A stretch of DNA of 64,000 bases from Linum tenue (taxonomy: Eukaryota > Streptophyta > Magnoliopsida > Malpighiales > Linaceae), in contig CAMGYJ010000002.1 in NCBI GenBank assembly GCA_946122785.1, forward strand, positions 10,738,839 to 10,802,838, in the 5' to 3' direction. The first letter of the stretch is position 1. Each line of letters starts with the position of its first letter. The notes under the pieces were generated by a model. The model searched no databases. It was not told where the DNA came from and saw only the letters and a program-made list of their open reading frames with translations. Position numbers and translations under genes: made by a program. This document shows, piece after piece, positions 43,398 to 55,808 of the stretch.

Positions 43398-44834
43398 TGC
43401 TGTTTGCTTGATGATTTATCGTATTGGCACTGTGGATGTGATTAGAGAATTGAATGGCTTTTGACTCAATGCATGACAACTTGAGTGTGACTAAGACAGC
43501 CTATTACGATGACTGAGATGTGTAGTAGAGTTGTGTAGGGGTTCAGTTTTCAACTGTTTGCTTACCAACTGCGACTTGCATTTGATCACTTGCTTTTGAC
43601 AGTCATTTATGCATCTAATTCAGGGAATCAGAATGTGAGATAGAGCATATAGGTAGCCATGTGAGATTTGAGCCTGCTCGTTTCTTTCTTGTGCGATAGA
43701 TCCCTCTTCCATGAAATGTAGCATTCACGTTGTCACTAGCTAAGATGATGGAGGCATAGGATTAGCCCACGACCAAACTGACTGTCCTGATGTGTCATAT
43801 CCCCTAGTCAGCCCCTTTGAGCCGTGTGTTGTCCTTTCTTTCGGTCTACAATGAAAAATCACCCTTTGCATCTTTTAGAAGGTTCCACAGAGTGGTTTTT
43901 ACGTGTTTTCTGCTGTTCTGCTAAATGTAATGTGAGGGTTGGAGGTAGTGCTTAAAAGTTGGGCGTGTATTTGAAAAATGTGCAGAGGTGGTGGTTCTCT
44001 TAAGGAATGAATAAAGAAAAAAATAAAGAAAAACAAAGAAAGAAAAAATGAAAGCAAAAGAGAGTCACCACCAAAATTCTGAATAGTGCCCATTAGGTAG
44101 TGTTTCTTAGCAGTCTTGCTTGGAAATGCTAACATTTTTATAACCTCCTTCGCTCTTGTGCCCTAAAGAATTTGATTGATGCAGAATAGCAGGACGAAAG
44201 TTACTGCTTTGTTTGACTGTGGTTTGTCGGGTTGGGAAATGTGGAACCGTGTGCTATAACTACCACCACCTAAAAGGCCTTTTCCCCATGTCCAAGACCC
44301 TAGCCAGTCATTTGAACCTGTGTCTAAGACCTCTGGATTAGTTAGTGGTGACACCCCCTATGTGAACTCTAGCATTTAGAGGCTGCATTCATGGTGAAGA
44401 GACGTTAGGGATTGAGAGAATAAGCATGCGCATTTTTCGCATCAAATTGTCCTGACCCCACTGGTCGAGAGTGAGCGATTCATTTTCTCATATTCTCTAT
44501 ACTCTTTTCCCCGGTGAGGACCTAGATTGCTCGGTCTTAATTCTGATATCTTGAGCTTTGTGCATGAAGTGACTGTTTTGAACAAGTGGTTGAGTCAAGT
44601 CTATGTTGGTTGGTGAACAGAAGAGAACTCTTCCTTTGCTCGACTTTATTGCATTCGAATGTCATCTGTGGTGGTTGTCTAGGTTGTCGTTCGAGTTGCC
44701 ATGTGTTGATGATCGAAAGCCAGTATGATCCACGTGTTTTGTGCCGATATGATTTGCCCTAAAGTCTGCTTGATTGAAATGTTTTGAGCTTACCTGGTGT
44801 CTGACTTGGTTTGCTTAGGGACAAGCAAACAGTT

Positions 44835-44846
44835 AAGTATGGGGGA
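44835..44846 (+). other. Polypurine tract, Athila copy 1
   Basis: AAGTATGGGGGA just before the LTR start TGATAACGATG. It primes plus-strand DNA synthesis in LTR elements. Confidence 0.7.
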
Positions 44847-44849
44847 TTT

Positions 44850-46211
44850 TGATAACGATGTAATTGCATGATTTTATACCCCTATTTCTTATCCATTTGC
44901 GGAGCATAGTTGTGTGTTTTGGCCTATTTTACGCCGGGTTGTGCTACTTTGTCCTATTTCAGGTCCTAGGCGTCGAAGGGAAGGCCAAGCGCGAGTTTCG
45001 GAGCATTTGGAAGTCGTTTGGTCTAGCTATGACCAAAACACGGGCAGGAGGCTTTCAAAACACGGCCGTGTTCCTGGCCCGTGTTTTTACTGCCGAGGCA
45101 TCCCTGCAATGCCCTGCACAAGCATTAAAACACGGGCAGGAGGCCTTCAAAACACGGCCGTGTCCGCATCGAAACACGCCCGTGTTTTCCCTAGCCCGTG
45201 CCCGTGTATTTACCACGTGGCAGAGGGCACGGGCGGGCTGGACGAGAACACGGCCGTGTCCTCGACCGTGTTCTGGCCAGTGATGCCCTTTTAGGCAGAT
45301 TTCAGCCAAAAAGAGAGGGGATTCGAGTTTTAGAGAGACAGAGCGATTCCTAGAGAGAGAAAGACACGAACAAGAGTCTCCAAGTGCCCTAGCTTGATCT
45401 TCATCACCATTGGAGCTTGGCTTGAGCTTGGAGGAGTGCCGATCAATGTCCAGGAGCATAAATTCATCCTTCACAGTATGATTTCCACGTCTGAATCTGC
45501 TTTTGCTTGTTTCTCTATGGAGTAGTTCTCCCATTCATCTGGGTGTGGGAAACCCTAGATCTGTATGTTAGGTTTGATTGTATGAACCCAAGTATTGATT
45601 CTATGATTTGATTATATTCGATTGAGGTTTGAATGATTGAATGGCATGAATCCTGATCAAATTCCTGTTGTTTCTGCTTTAACCTAGAATGAGAATATCT
45701 GCCTAGGTTGATAGAGTACCCTTAATTGAAGGTAGTGAATTGGTGACTTTAGTTGAGGAGCTAATTCGCTATTCTGTACCGAATTCAATTCGGTAGTGGA
45801 GGTTTGGTTCGTTAGGGCCTCAATCTGTTTACTCCGGTGGAGGTGAGTCGCCCGATAGAGACTCAGATTGAGAGGGTCTGGAGACCTTTAGTCGAGACTT
45901 CAGACTGTTTGAGAACCTTCCGCAGTATAACTATCATAGAAATTGAACTTGGTAATTGCAATCCGGCTTAACTGCAGTCTAGGGGGAACCATATCCGGGT
46001 GATCTCTCTTAACCTGAAAACAACCGTTTAGTTGCTTTGTTTGCTTTTTAGTTTAGACCTTCACTAAAGTTTCATTGCTAGATAATACGAATTCACTGAG
46101 TAGTCATCATATCTAGGACCCGGGTTGACATTAAAACCCAAACCCGCTATACTACGCTTTAGGAAGTGGTTACACTTGGCCATTTTCTAGAGTGACAGTA
46201 GGAGTGAGTCA
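44850..46211 (+). mobile_element. Shared Athila LTR (3' of copy 1, 5' of copy 2)
   Basis: 1362 bp from TGATAACGATG to GAGTGAGTCA. A polypurine tract precedes it and a primer-binding site follows, so it serves both neighbours. It contains CACGGCCGTG palindromes at 45061, 45153 and 45249, then a GAGAGA-rich leader and a chain of conserved small hairpins in its 3' half. No strong TATA was seen (only CCCTTTTAGG near 45286). Confidence 0.9.
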
Positions 46212-46217
46212 AGTTTT

Positions 46218-46236
46218 TGGCGCCGTTGCCGGGGAC
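46218..46236 (+). other. Athila primer-binding site
   Basis: TGGCGCCGTTGCCGGGGAC, six bases after the LTR end, the standard Athila primer site. The same site is absent after the LTR ending at 57160. Confidence 0.85.
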
Positions 46237-46359
46237 GGCTAGGTTGTTGAAGAAAAGTGCTTTCTGTTACTTTAGCATTTTCATTCTCACATTGAGTGTT
46301 TGTTCTTTCCCACTTGTGCCTTCACGGGTTTGCATTGCTTGATTGTGTGCAGATAGTGC

Positions 46360-48126
46360 ATGACCCGTGGCCAGTCGGGAGGTTTACTGCCGTTGGATCC
46401 AGAGATTGAACGCACCTGCAACCAACTTCGGAGACAACAGCGAGCTAGACTGGCTACGGCGGAGTGCAGAGACGGCCAATTGAGCAGCGAGTCCAAGGAC
46501 GAGTACGAGATGGAAGGCGACCACAACCCACCTCCTGGGAACCAGTTCCTGGGGAACGACCCCAATCCCCAGGGAGCTGGGGTCCATCATCATCCACCAC
46601 CACCGGGTCCCACCTTGGAGTACTACTACACTCCACGGATTGCTGACATCCGCCCGGTCATCCTCTATCCGCCAATTTCAGCAAACAACTTCGAGATCAT
46701 GCCATGCTGGATTCAGCTCATTACATCCTCTATCCAGTTCCATGGCTTGAAGGATGAGGAGGCTCGGGTGCATCTTTCCCGTTTCCTGCAGCTAACGAAC
46801 GGGTTCAAGCTCAACGGTGTTCCTGATGACGCAATCTGCCTTCACCTCTTCCCCCATTCTCTGACGGGGAATGCTAAGAGGTGGTTGGAGACCCAACCCC
46901 CATTGTCCATCACTTCTTGGGACGATCTGGCAGACAAGTTCGTGCACAGGTACTATCCGGCATCGAAGACCACAGAGATTCAGCGGGAGATCACTCACTT
47001 CCGCCAAGAGCCAGATGAGTCACTTCGTGATGCATGGGAGCGGTACATGAGATATTTCTGGCAGTGTCGGCTTCAGCGATGCATTCACAGTGGGGAACTT
47101 CTACAGTGCCCTCACCCTAGACAGCCAGAGGGTGATCGAGTCTCTATGCCAAGGAGGGGATATTCTCACTAAGACTCCACCCGAGCTGAACCAGATGATC
47201 AGTACCTTGGCTGCCCGAGATCATTCCTGGGGGCAGAGCAGCAGAGGCAGACAGACCCGGGACCGTGGTGTGCACGCTGTGGAGGCCATGTCTGGTTTAG
47301 AGCAGCAGGTGGCTGAGTTGGTGCAGACATTGAAGCAGCCCAACAGTCCTCCTTCCGGGCCCGAGGTGTAGCTACGCCTCCGGTAGCTCAGTGTCAGTGG
47401 TGTGAGAGCCCGAACCACCTGGTGGAGGATTGTCAGTCTATGAGGGAGTCCTCTACTCCCCAAGAGCAGGTGGACTTCATCGCCAATGCTCGGCGCCTGG
47501 ACCCATACAGCAATACCTACAATGAGGGGATGGCGCCAGCATCCTAACTTCGCCTGGAGCAGCAACAACACCAAACCACCTGGTTTCCCAGCACCAGCAG
47601 GGTGGTTTTCAGCAGAGGCAGCCCTTCCAGGTTAGGCAGGGGCCCCCACCACAGCAGCAGCCCTACCAGCCTAGGCAGGGGCAGCCATTCCAGCAGCCCC
47701 AGCGCCAGTATGCCCAGCCTCCAGCAGCCGCAGCTCCAGATACTTAGATGGCTGATCTGAAGAATATTTTGCAGGCATTCATGACCACCAGTCAGGCGAA
47801 TTTCACGAGGATGGATCAGAACATAGCCTCACTGGAGGTAGGCCAGAGAAACCAAGGTGACATTCTGCAGGATCTCCAGCATCAGATTGGGAGCTTAGCT
47901 CGCCAGAACACTACCAGGGCACCAGGGACTCTGCCTGCCACCACTGTTCCCAATCCTCGTGACCCTCAAGAGCAGCTGGACGCCATCACCACCAGGAGTG
48001 GCAAGACCATATCTGCTACTCCTGCCCAGCCCAGGCGAGACGAACCACTACCTGCTTCAACACCTCCAGCTGATACTGCAGAAAGTGGGGGAAGGCAGGT
48101 AAGCTACCTGCTCCCAAGCCACAGCC
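46360..48126 (+). pseudogene. Athila copy 2 gag (frameshifted)
   Basis: ATG at 46360. The first 270 codons contain an acidic N terminus, Pro/His-rich spacer and the gag capsid region (ISANNFEI, LNGVPDDAICLHLFPHSLTG, AKRWLETQPP, WDDLADKFVHRYYP). A frameshift near 47095 (ECRLQRC region) breaks the end of the capsid. The next frame (47090-47371) carries IESLCQGGD. Another shift near 47355 precedes the zinc knuckle CQWCESPNHLVEDC, and a TAG at 47746-47748 follows. The rest (47748-48221) is coiled-coil-like. At least three lesions, so not functional. Confidence 0.85.
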
Positions 48127-48127
48127 T

Positions 48128-51100
48128 GTGGTTAAGGAGCATACACCCCAGCTACCCTTCCCCACTCGACTTCATAAAGACAAGCTGGAGACAGAGTTTG
48201 CCAAGTTCATGGCAATGTTGAAGCAGGTCAACATCGCCATGCCGTTCGTGGAGGCACTGTCGAAGATGCCCAAGTATGCCAAGTTCATGAAAGACCTCCT
48301 CACCAACAAGAAGAAACTTGGGGATCTTTCGACAGTGATGCTCAGCGAGGAGTGTTCTGCTATCCTGCAAAACAAGCTGCCCGAGAAGCGCAAAGACCCA
48401 GGGAGTTTCACTATCCCTCTTGTTATTGGCAGCATGCATGTAGGAAAGTCCTTGGCGGACCTAGGCGCTAGCATAAATGTCATGCCCTATAAATTGTTTA
48501 AGAAGCTAGCGGAGCAGTTGGCCACACTGGAGAGTGGCCCCTTCTTGGAGGGCGACAGGCTGTTTAAACCGATCTCATCCTCCGCCCGCATCACCACCTC
48601 CTTGGAGGAACCACCAGAGCTTAAGCCCCGAGCAGAAGACCAGACTAGTGGCCTTGCTGAAGAAGTACGAGCGAGCTTTAGCATGGAAGATCACAGACAT
48701 CCGGGGGATCAGCCCCTCCTTTTGCTCCCACCGGATACTGCTGGAGGATGAGATGCGGCCAGTGAGGCAGCCGCAGAGGAGATTGACACCGAACCTGGAG
48801 GCTGTGGTTGGGGCAGAGATCGTGAAGCTGATGGACGCGGGGATCATCTTCGCCATTTCTGACAGCGAGTGTGTCAATCCCACCCAGGTGGTGCCCAAAA
48901 AGGGTGGGATGACCGTGGTGCCTAACGAGACGAACGAGCTCATCCCGATGCGCACGGTGACTGGGTACCGTGTGTGCATCGACTATCGGCATCTCAACGA
49001 CGCCACTCGGAAGGACCATTTCCCGCTGCCGTTCATTGATCAAATGCTAGAGAGGTTGGCGGGGCACGAGTTCTACTGCTTCTTGGATGGGATGTCCGGG
49101 TACTTTCAGATCCCTATAGCACCGGAGGACCAGGCGAAGACCACCTTCACCTGCCCCTTCGGCACATTTGCTTACCGGAGGATTCCATTCGGGCTATGCA
49201 ACGCCCCGGCCACGTTTCAGCAATGCATGCTCGCCATCTTTGACCGTCTGGTCGGCGAGATCATGGAGGTGTTTATGGACGATTTCTCGGTTTATGGAGA
49301 CTCATTCTCTCACTGTCTCCATAACCTGGAACTTGTTCTTAAACGGTGTGAAGAAACGAACCTGGCACTAAGTTGGGAGAAGTGTCACTTCATGGTTCGA
49401 GAAGGCATAGTTCTTGGGCATAAGATCTCCAAGATGGGGATTGAGGTGGACAGAGCAAAGATCGAGACTATCAGCAAGCTGCCTCCTCCTACATCTGTTA
49501 AGGGGATCCGGAGCTTTCTTGGCCATGCAGGGTTCTACAGGAGGTTCATCAAGGATTTCTCGAAGATCGCCCTGCCCCTTACCATACTTCTAGAGAAGGA
49601 TGCCCCCTTCCAGTTCACTGATGCTTGCACAGCGGCGTTCACAACCTTGAAGGAGAAGCTCACCCAAGCTCCTATCATGGTTGTTCCTGACTGGTCCCTA
49701 CCATTTGAGCTGATGTGCGACGCCAGTGACTTTGCTGTTGGAGCTGTTTTGGGGCAGAGGAGAGATCAACACTTCCGGCCTATCTACTACGCCTCGAAGA
49801 CCCTCAATGATGCCCAGGAGAACTACACCACCACAGAGAAGGAGCTGCTTGCAGTGGTGTTTGCCTTCGATAAATTTTGCCCCTATCTGGTCTTGTCCCA
49901 TGTGACCGTGTACACAGATCACTCCGCGATTCGATACCTGATGAGCAAGGCCGATGCCAAGCCTCGGCTCATACGATGGATCTTACTACTGCAGGAGTTT
50001 GATATTGAGATCCGGGACAAGAAAGGAGCAGAAAATGTTGCAGCTGATCACCTCTCCCGGTTGGACGCACCTCTTGTGGACAACCTCGTGGAGGAGATCG
50101 ACGACTCCTTCCCAGATGAGAGGTTGATGATGATGTGCTTGGTGGAGAGTGTCACCCCCTGGTATTCTGATTTTGCGAACTATTTGGTGGGCCAGCAGCT
50201 GCCCAAGGGGATGGCAACTCACGCCAAGAGGAAGTTTTTCTCCGATCTGAAGTACTACTTCTGGGATGACCCTCATCTTTTTCGGATCGGAGCCGACGGG
50301 ATCATCCGTCGTTGTGTTATGGAGAGTGAGATGGAGGGCATTCTATCTCACTGTCATGAGGGACCTACTGGCGGTCATCACGGAGGAAACCGCACGGAGA
50401 GGAAGGTGCTCCAGTCGGGCTTTTACTGGCCCACGCTCTTCAAGGATGCAGACGCCTTCGCACGCAGGTGCGACCGATGCCAGAGGTCAGGTAACATCTC
50501 TGCCCGTGATGAGATGCCCCATAATGTGTTTATAACTTGTGAGATTTTTTATGTCTGGGGTATCGACTTCTTGGGCCCCTTCCCTCCATCTTTTGGTAAC
50601 ACCTATATTCTGGTTGCTGTTGACTACGTCTCTAGGTGGGCTGAGGCGCAAGCTTTTCCCACTAATGATGCTAGACGTGTTTGTGGTTTTTTGAAGCAGC
50701 TATTCTCCCGGTTCGGGACACCTAGAGCCATCATAAGCGATAGAGGCACCCATTTCCAGGGCCAATTTGATAAACTACTGTCTCGCTATGGTGTGACTCA
50801 CAAGGTGTCCGTGGCCTATCATCCCCAGACCAGTGGCCAGGCCGAGCTGACGAACCGGGAGCTCAAGCGAATCCTGGAGAAAACGGCGGATCAGTCCCGC
50901 AAAGATTGGTCCACCAAGCTCGATGATGCTATGTGGGCGTATCGCACTGCCTACAAGACACCCATTGGTACTTCACCGTACCGGCTTGTCTATGGAAAGG
51001 CATGCCATCTGCCCGTGGAGCTAGAGCACAAGGCCTTCTGGGCCCTTAAGCTGCTTAATCTGGATGTTAGTGTTGCAGGTGTTGAGCGAAAATTGCAGAT

Positions 51101-51437
51101 GTTGGAGCTGGAGGAATGGCGCTACCACGCCTATGAGAACACCCGGCTGTACAAGGAGCGCACTAAGCGCCTACACGATGCCCGGTTGCGGGGTCCGAAA
51201 GAGTTCCAGGTTGGTGATCGAGTTCTCCTCTATAACTCTCGCCTGAAACTCTTTCCCGGAAAACTCCGTTCCCGGTGGTCTGGACCGTTCACGGTCACCC
51301 AGGTGTTCCTGTATGGCACTATTGAGATTGCCAACCCGCAATTTGAGCCGTTTAAAGTGAATGGCCATCGTCTCAAACTCTACCTGGGAGACGAGGTCGA
51401 ACGTGCGGAGTTGGTAGTGGAACTCGCGGACCCTTAG
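48128..51437 (+). pseudogene. Athila copy 2 pol: protease mostly deleted, RT-RH-IN open
   Basis: The frame from 48128 has LPFPTRLHKDKLE and the protease start (DLGASINVMP). It then jumps from FKKL to [10 protein letters not shown]: about 410 bases present in copy 1 are missing, which removes the protease core. A second, ~115-base deletion at about 48630 shifts the frame. From about 48620 a long frame, within 48534-51437, runs open through RT ([20 protein letters not shown]), RNase H ([12 protein letters not shown]), the integrase finger (H-X3-H … CDRCQRSG), the core ([26 protein letters not shown]) and the GPF motif to 51437. RT, RH and IN look intact, but without protease and gag the copy could only move in trans. 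Confidence 0.9.
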
Positions 51438-51708
51438 TTCCGCCATGGGCGTCCAGCTAAAAGACGGTAAAGAAGCGCTTGTGGGGAGGCAACCCCACCA
51501 CGGTTTGCATTTCTACCCTTTGTTTTTTTTATTTCTTTCATTTTTGTCGGTTTTTGAGTCATAGAGTCTGTCTGGAGTCTGTCTGGAACGTATTTCGTGC
51601 CTCTGGCGGTGCTTTTTAATGTTTGTTGGAGTAAATTTTAGAGCCGGGGCACGAATGAGTCTTGGTGGTTTGAAATTGGAACTTGGAAAATAAGGCAAAA
51701 TAGGCTCG

Positions 51709-51968
51709 GCAGTGAAAACACGGGCAGCAGAGGTCCAAAACACGGCCGTGTTTTGACCTCTGCCCGTCCGTGTTTTAATCTTGGCTTGGCCCTCGCTGAA
51801 CTGCCCTCTGCAGTAAAAGCACGGGCAGCCTGGGGGTCAAAACACGGCCGTGTTTTGCACCCCAGGCCGCCCGTGTTTTAAAGTGGGGGGAGCACTGTCT
51901 CGGCCTTTAAAACACGGGCGGGACACGGCTAGAACACGGCCGTGTTTTGGCCCGCCCGTGTTTTAATC
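51709..51968. promoter_or_regulatory. Palindrome cluster before internal TATA (copy 2)
   Basis: Cores CACGGCCGTG at 51741-51750, 51843-51852 and 51935-51944 with AAACACGGGC / GCCCGTGTTT outer arms, as in copy 1. TATAAAT follows at 51974-51980. Copies 1 and 2 differ mainly in the spacer bases. Confidence 0.55.
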
Positions 51969-52557
51969 CCCCCTATAAATTCAAATTTTTCAGGCCCACC
52001 CCTCATTTCCCCCATTTCTCCCAAACCCTAGCCGCCCCCCCCCCCCCCCCTCGCCGGAAACTCGCATTTTCACCCTCCCCTTCGATTTTCCGGCCATAAC
52101 TCACTCCCCCGACCTCCAAATCAAAAACCGCGACCTCCCCCACGATCCTGGCGTCGAGGAGCTCATTCCCCAGAGGTTTGGGCGAGTTTGGTCGAGGTTG
52201 GGTCGCCGGCGGTGAGTTCTCCGGCGAGTCTCCGGTGAGTTTTCCTGCGACTTTGGGTGTTGTTACCACTTTCTTCACCTTTCTCAGGGTATCTCCTTGC
52301 GTCTCCAGGTGTGTTATCTTTGCCTTGTCTTCTATTTTTGGAGAATCGATACCTAGAGTTAGGTGAAGAACTTGTGATTGTGCAATAATTTGAGAATGAT
52401 TTGGTAGGCCGATGGCTTTCTTTGCATGCTATATTTTATCTTGGGATTTCAGTTCCTCGGCCTACCATTTGCATGTTGGAATTATTTACGGGTTTGTGGT
52501 GATTTTGGGTGTGGTTGGTTGATTGATGCTTACTTGGATTGGATTTGGTGTTTGTTT

Positions 52558-52606
52558 CCCGGGGGCCTAGTCCGCTGTCCAAATCGCTCGATTTGAGGGC
52601 CCCCGG
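52558..52606 (+). other. Two-tier stem-loop 1, copy 2
   Basis: Same stems as copy 1. The constant strand reads TAGTCCGCTGTC. Confidence 0.75.
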
Positions 52607-52644
52607 TGAATTTGGTTGTGTGATTTTCGTGTGATGGGTATGCT

Positions 52645-52692
52645 CCGGGAGTCTAGTCCACTGTCCATATCTTTCGATATGAGGGTTCCTGG
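52645..52692 (+). other. Two-tier stem-loop 2, copy 2
   Basis: CCGGGAGTC pairs with GGTTCCTGG through two G-U pairs. The inner hairpin is CATATC-tttc-GATATG. The 3' arm differs from copy 1 but still pairs. Confidence 0.65.
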
Positions 52693-52762
52693 TGTGATCT
52701 TGACTAACATTGACCCTGTTTGCTCGTGTCCCATTTTGTCCGTTCTTGTGCTTTGCAGGGTC

Positions 52763-53939
52763 ATGGAAAGCTACATCGACTACTTGAGCATCACCCAGCG
52801 CCATGCGCTGCGGACTATCCGCAATCGCACCATTCCCGAGCACCTGCACCTGGATTTTGAGGTGTTCGAGGGGCTTCACTGCAGGCCGCGGTGCAGGCCT
52901 ATGGTTGGCGGCACCTTCTCTGCCTCGCCGAGTCGACCTACCAGGAGCTCGTCTGGGAGTTCTATGCCTCTTTCCGCCACAACCAGAGGGGGAATGCCGA
53001 CCATAGTAATGCAGTTCAGTTCACCCTCGGCGCGGTCAAGCACTCCATCAGCTACTGGGAGTTGGCCAGCGTCCTTGGGCTCAACTCCCCGCGCCCCAGC
53101 AACGGGTCCTGCGCCTGGACCTCACTGATCCCACCGACTTTCCATGCCAGGCGTACTTCCGGCGGATCTGCCTGCCCAACAACGTGGACTAGGAGTACGT
53201 CGCCAGCCAGACACGGGCCTCCCTCCTCAGGCCTGAGTGGCGCATCCTCAACCACCTGCTCACCGGTTCCTACACCCCCAGCCGGGGCTCGGCCAACCGG
53301 GTCACCCTCCGGACCCTGTTCTTCCTGGAGGCGATGGGTCGCCGTGAGGACACCATCCAGCTGGGCTCGGTGCTCGCCCGGACATTCGGGAAAGCAGCTT
53401 CTCACCAGGATCGCGACCTTGTCTGTGGCCCGGTCATCACGGCCCTGGCCCGCTACTACGGGGTCGACATCACTGGGATGACCCAGGTCCACGGGCCCAC
53501 TCCACTCAGCGAGAACACCCTCCGCGCTCAGCACCTGGTGGCTCGCCAAGGGCGCGTTCGCTGGATTGTGGGTCTTCCCCAGCCACCTGAGCCCGCAGAG
53601 GGAGACCAGCCGGAGTCCAGCGCCGCCGGATCTCGCCGGGTTCCTCGCCGTGCTACTCCTTGTATCCAGGCTCCCGCGAGCCCCTCCGCTGCACCCCGAT
53701 CTCCTGCTCCGGGGTCCCCTCCCCCCGTGGTGGTGCCCATCACTGTTCAGTTGGCGTCCATCGCTCAGCAGAACGAGCGCATTCTGGCCGGCCAGGAGCG
53801 CATTCACACCCGCCTCGATCTTGAGAGGGACCGCGGCCGTCGTCTGATGTCCGGCCAGCACTACATCATGTCATTCCTGGGCATGGACCCGAACGCAGTT
53901 CACTATCCCTTCGTCCAGTCCCCGGGGTATGAGGACTAG
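52763..53939 (+). pseudogene. Athila env-position ORF, copy 2 (broken)
   Basis: It begins with ATG after GCTTTGCAG|GGTC, as in copy 1. Lesions relative to copy 1 are a small deletion after CACTGCAGGCCGCGG (about 52895), a one-base loss at AACGGGTCCTGCG (about 53105) and a TAG at about 53190 replacing a Glu codon. The remaining 3' part, from the EAMGRREDTIQLGS region (53334), is open to 53939 with the same Pro/Ser-rich linker and helical tail. Not functional as a whole. Confidence 0.85.
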
Positions 53940-55808
53940 TACCCACCACCTGCCGGCGATGGTGGCGATGACTTCTAGTGGAGAGAGTACCTGGTTATGA
54001 CCGTGCTTCCTGTTCCAGACTGAGACTCCATGCTTTTGTTGTTTCATTTGGATTTGTTTTTTTTTTTTTTTTTTTGGATTGTAGACTTGGAACTCCAGTT
54101 CTATCACCCAGTGTGTGTCTTTTGTTGACTTTAGCTCTGTGCCTCGGACTGAGTCCCCTTCCCGTCCTCTGCTATTGTCTGGTCTGCCTCTCCATCTCCG
54201 TTCCTGATTTCACCGTAACATCGTTTCCCTTCCCTCTGCTCCATTGAGGACATTGTCGCGTTTAAGTGTGGGGGGGTTCTTTGTATTAATTGGAACGTGT
54301 GTATGGGTGCTTGGAGCCTAGTCCACTGTCCAAATCTCGAGATTTGAGGGCTCCAAGCACTGCTGTTTGCTTGATAATTAATCGTATTGGCATTGTGGAT
54401 GTGATTAGAGAATTGAATGGCTTTTGACTCGATGCATGACACTTGAGTGTGACTAAGACAGCCTATTACGATGACTGAGATGTGTAGTAGAGTTGTGTAG
54501 GGTTTCAGTTTTCAACTGTTTGCTTACCAACTGCGACTTGCATTTGATCACTTGCTTTTGACAGTCATTTATGCATCTAGTTCAGGGAATCAGAATGTGA
54601 GATAGAGCATATAGGTAGCCATGTGAGATTTGAGCCTGCTCGTTTCTTTCTTGTGCGATAGATCCCTCTTCCATGGAATGTAGCATTCACGTTGTCACTA
54701 GCTAAGATGATGGAGGCATAAGATTAGCCCACGACCAAATTGACTGTCCTGGTGTGTCATACCCCTAGTTAGCCCCTTTGAGCCGTGTGCTTTCCTTTCT
54801 TTCGGTCTTCAATGAAAAGTCACCCTTTTGCATCTTTTAGAAGGTTCCACAGAGTGATTTTTACATGTTCTTTGCTATTTCTGCTAAATGTAATGTGAGG
54901 GTTGGAGGTAGTGCTTAAAAGTTGGGCGTTTAATTGAAAAATGTGCAGAGGTGGTGGTTCTCTCAAGGAATGAATAAAAAAAATAAAGAAAAACAAAGAA
55001 AAAAATGAAAGCAAAAGAGAGCTACCACCAAACATTCTGAATAGTGCCCATTAGGTAGTGTTTCTTAGCAGTCTTGCTAGGAAATGCTAACATTTTTATA
55101 ACCTCCTTCGCTTTTGTGCCTAAAGAAGTTGAGTAATGCAGAATAGCAGAATGAAAGTTACTGGTTTGTTTGACTGTGGTTTTGTTGGTTTTGGAAATGT
55201 GGAACCTTGTGCTATAACTGCCACCACCTAAAAGGCCTTTTCCCCATGTCCAAGACCCTAGCCAGTCATTTGAACCTGTGTCTAAGACCTCCGGATTAGT
55301 TAGTGGTGACACCCCCTTATGTGAACTCTAGCATTTAGAGGCTGCATTCATGGTGAAGAGACGTTAGGGATTGAGAGAACAAGCATGCGCATTTTTCGCA
55401 TCAATTTGTCCTGACCCCACTGGTCGAGAGTGAGCGATTCATTTTCTCATTTTCTCTATACTCTTTACCCCGGTGAGGACCTAGATTGCTCGGTCTTAAT
55501 TCTGATATCTTGAGCTTTGTGCATGAAGTGACTGTTTTGAACAAGTGATTGAGTCAAGTCTATGCTGGTTGGTGAACAGGGAAGAACTCTCCCTTTGCTC
55601 GACTTTATTGCATTCGAATGTCATCTGTGGTGGTTGTCTAGGTTGTCGTTCGAGTTGCCATGTGTTGATGATCGAAAGCCAATATGATCCACGTGTTTTG
55701 TGCCAATATGATTTGCCCTAAAGCTTGCTTGATTGGAATGTTTTGAGCTTACCTGGTGTCTGACTTGGTTTGCTTAGGGACAAGCAAACGGTTAAGTGTG
55801 GGGGAGTT
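53940..55808 (+). other. Athila copy 2 3' non-coding region
   Basis: Same arrangement as copy 1: inner AAGTGTGGGGGGG tract (about 54264-54277), stem-loop 3, and LTR-adjacent polypurine tract AAGTGTGGGGGAG (55795-55807). No coding content. Confidence 0.7.
54307..54360 (+). other. Two-tier stem-loop 3, copy 2
   Basis: Identical in sequence to stem-loop 3 of copy 1, including the perfect 12-bp outer stem. Confidence 0.8.

Larger units (their letters stand above)
42962..44849 (+). other. Athila copy 1 3' non-coding region
   Basis: No coding content. It holds an inner polypurine-like tract (AAGTGTG followed by a long G run, about 43293-43314), stem-loop 3, conserved non-coding blocks shared with copy 2, and the LTR-adjacent polypurine tract (44835-44846). 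Confidence 0.7.
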
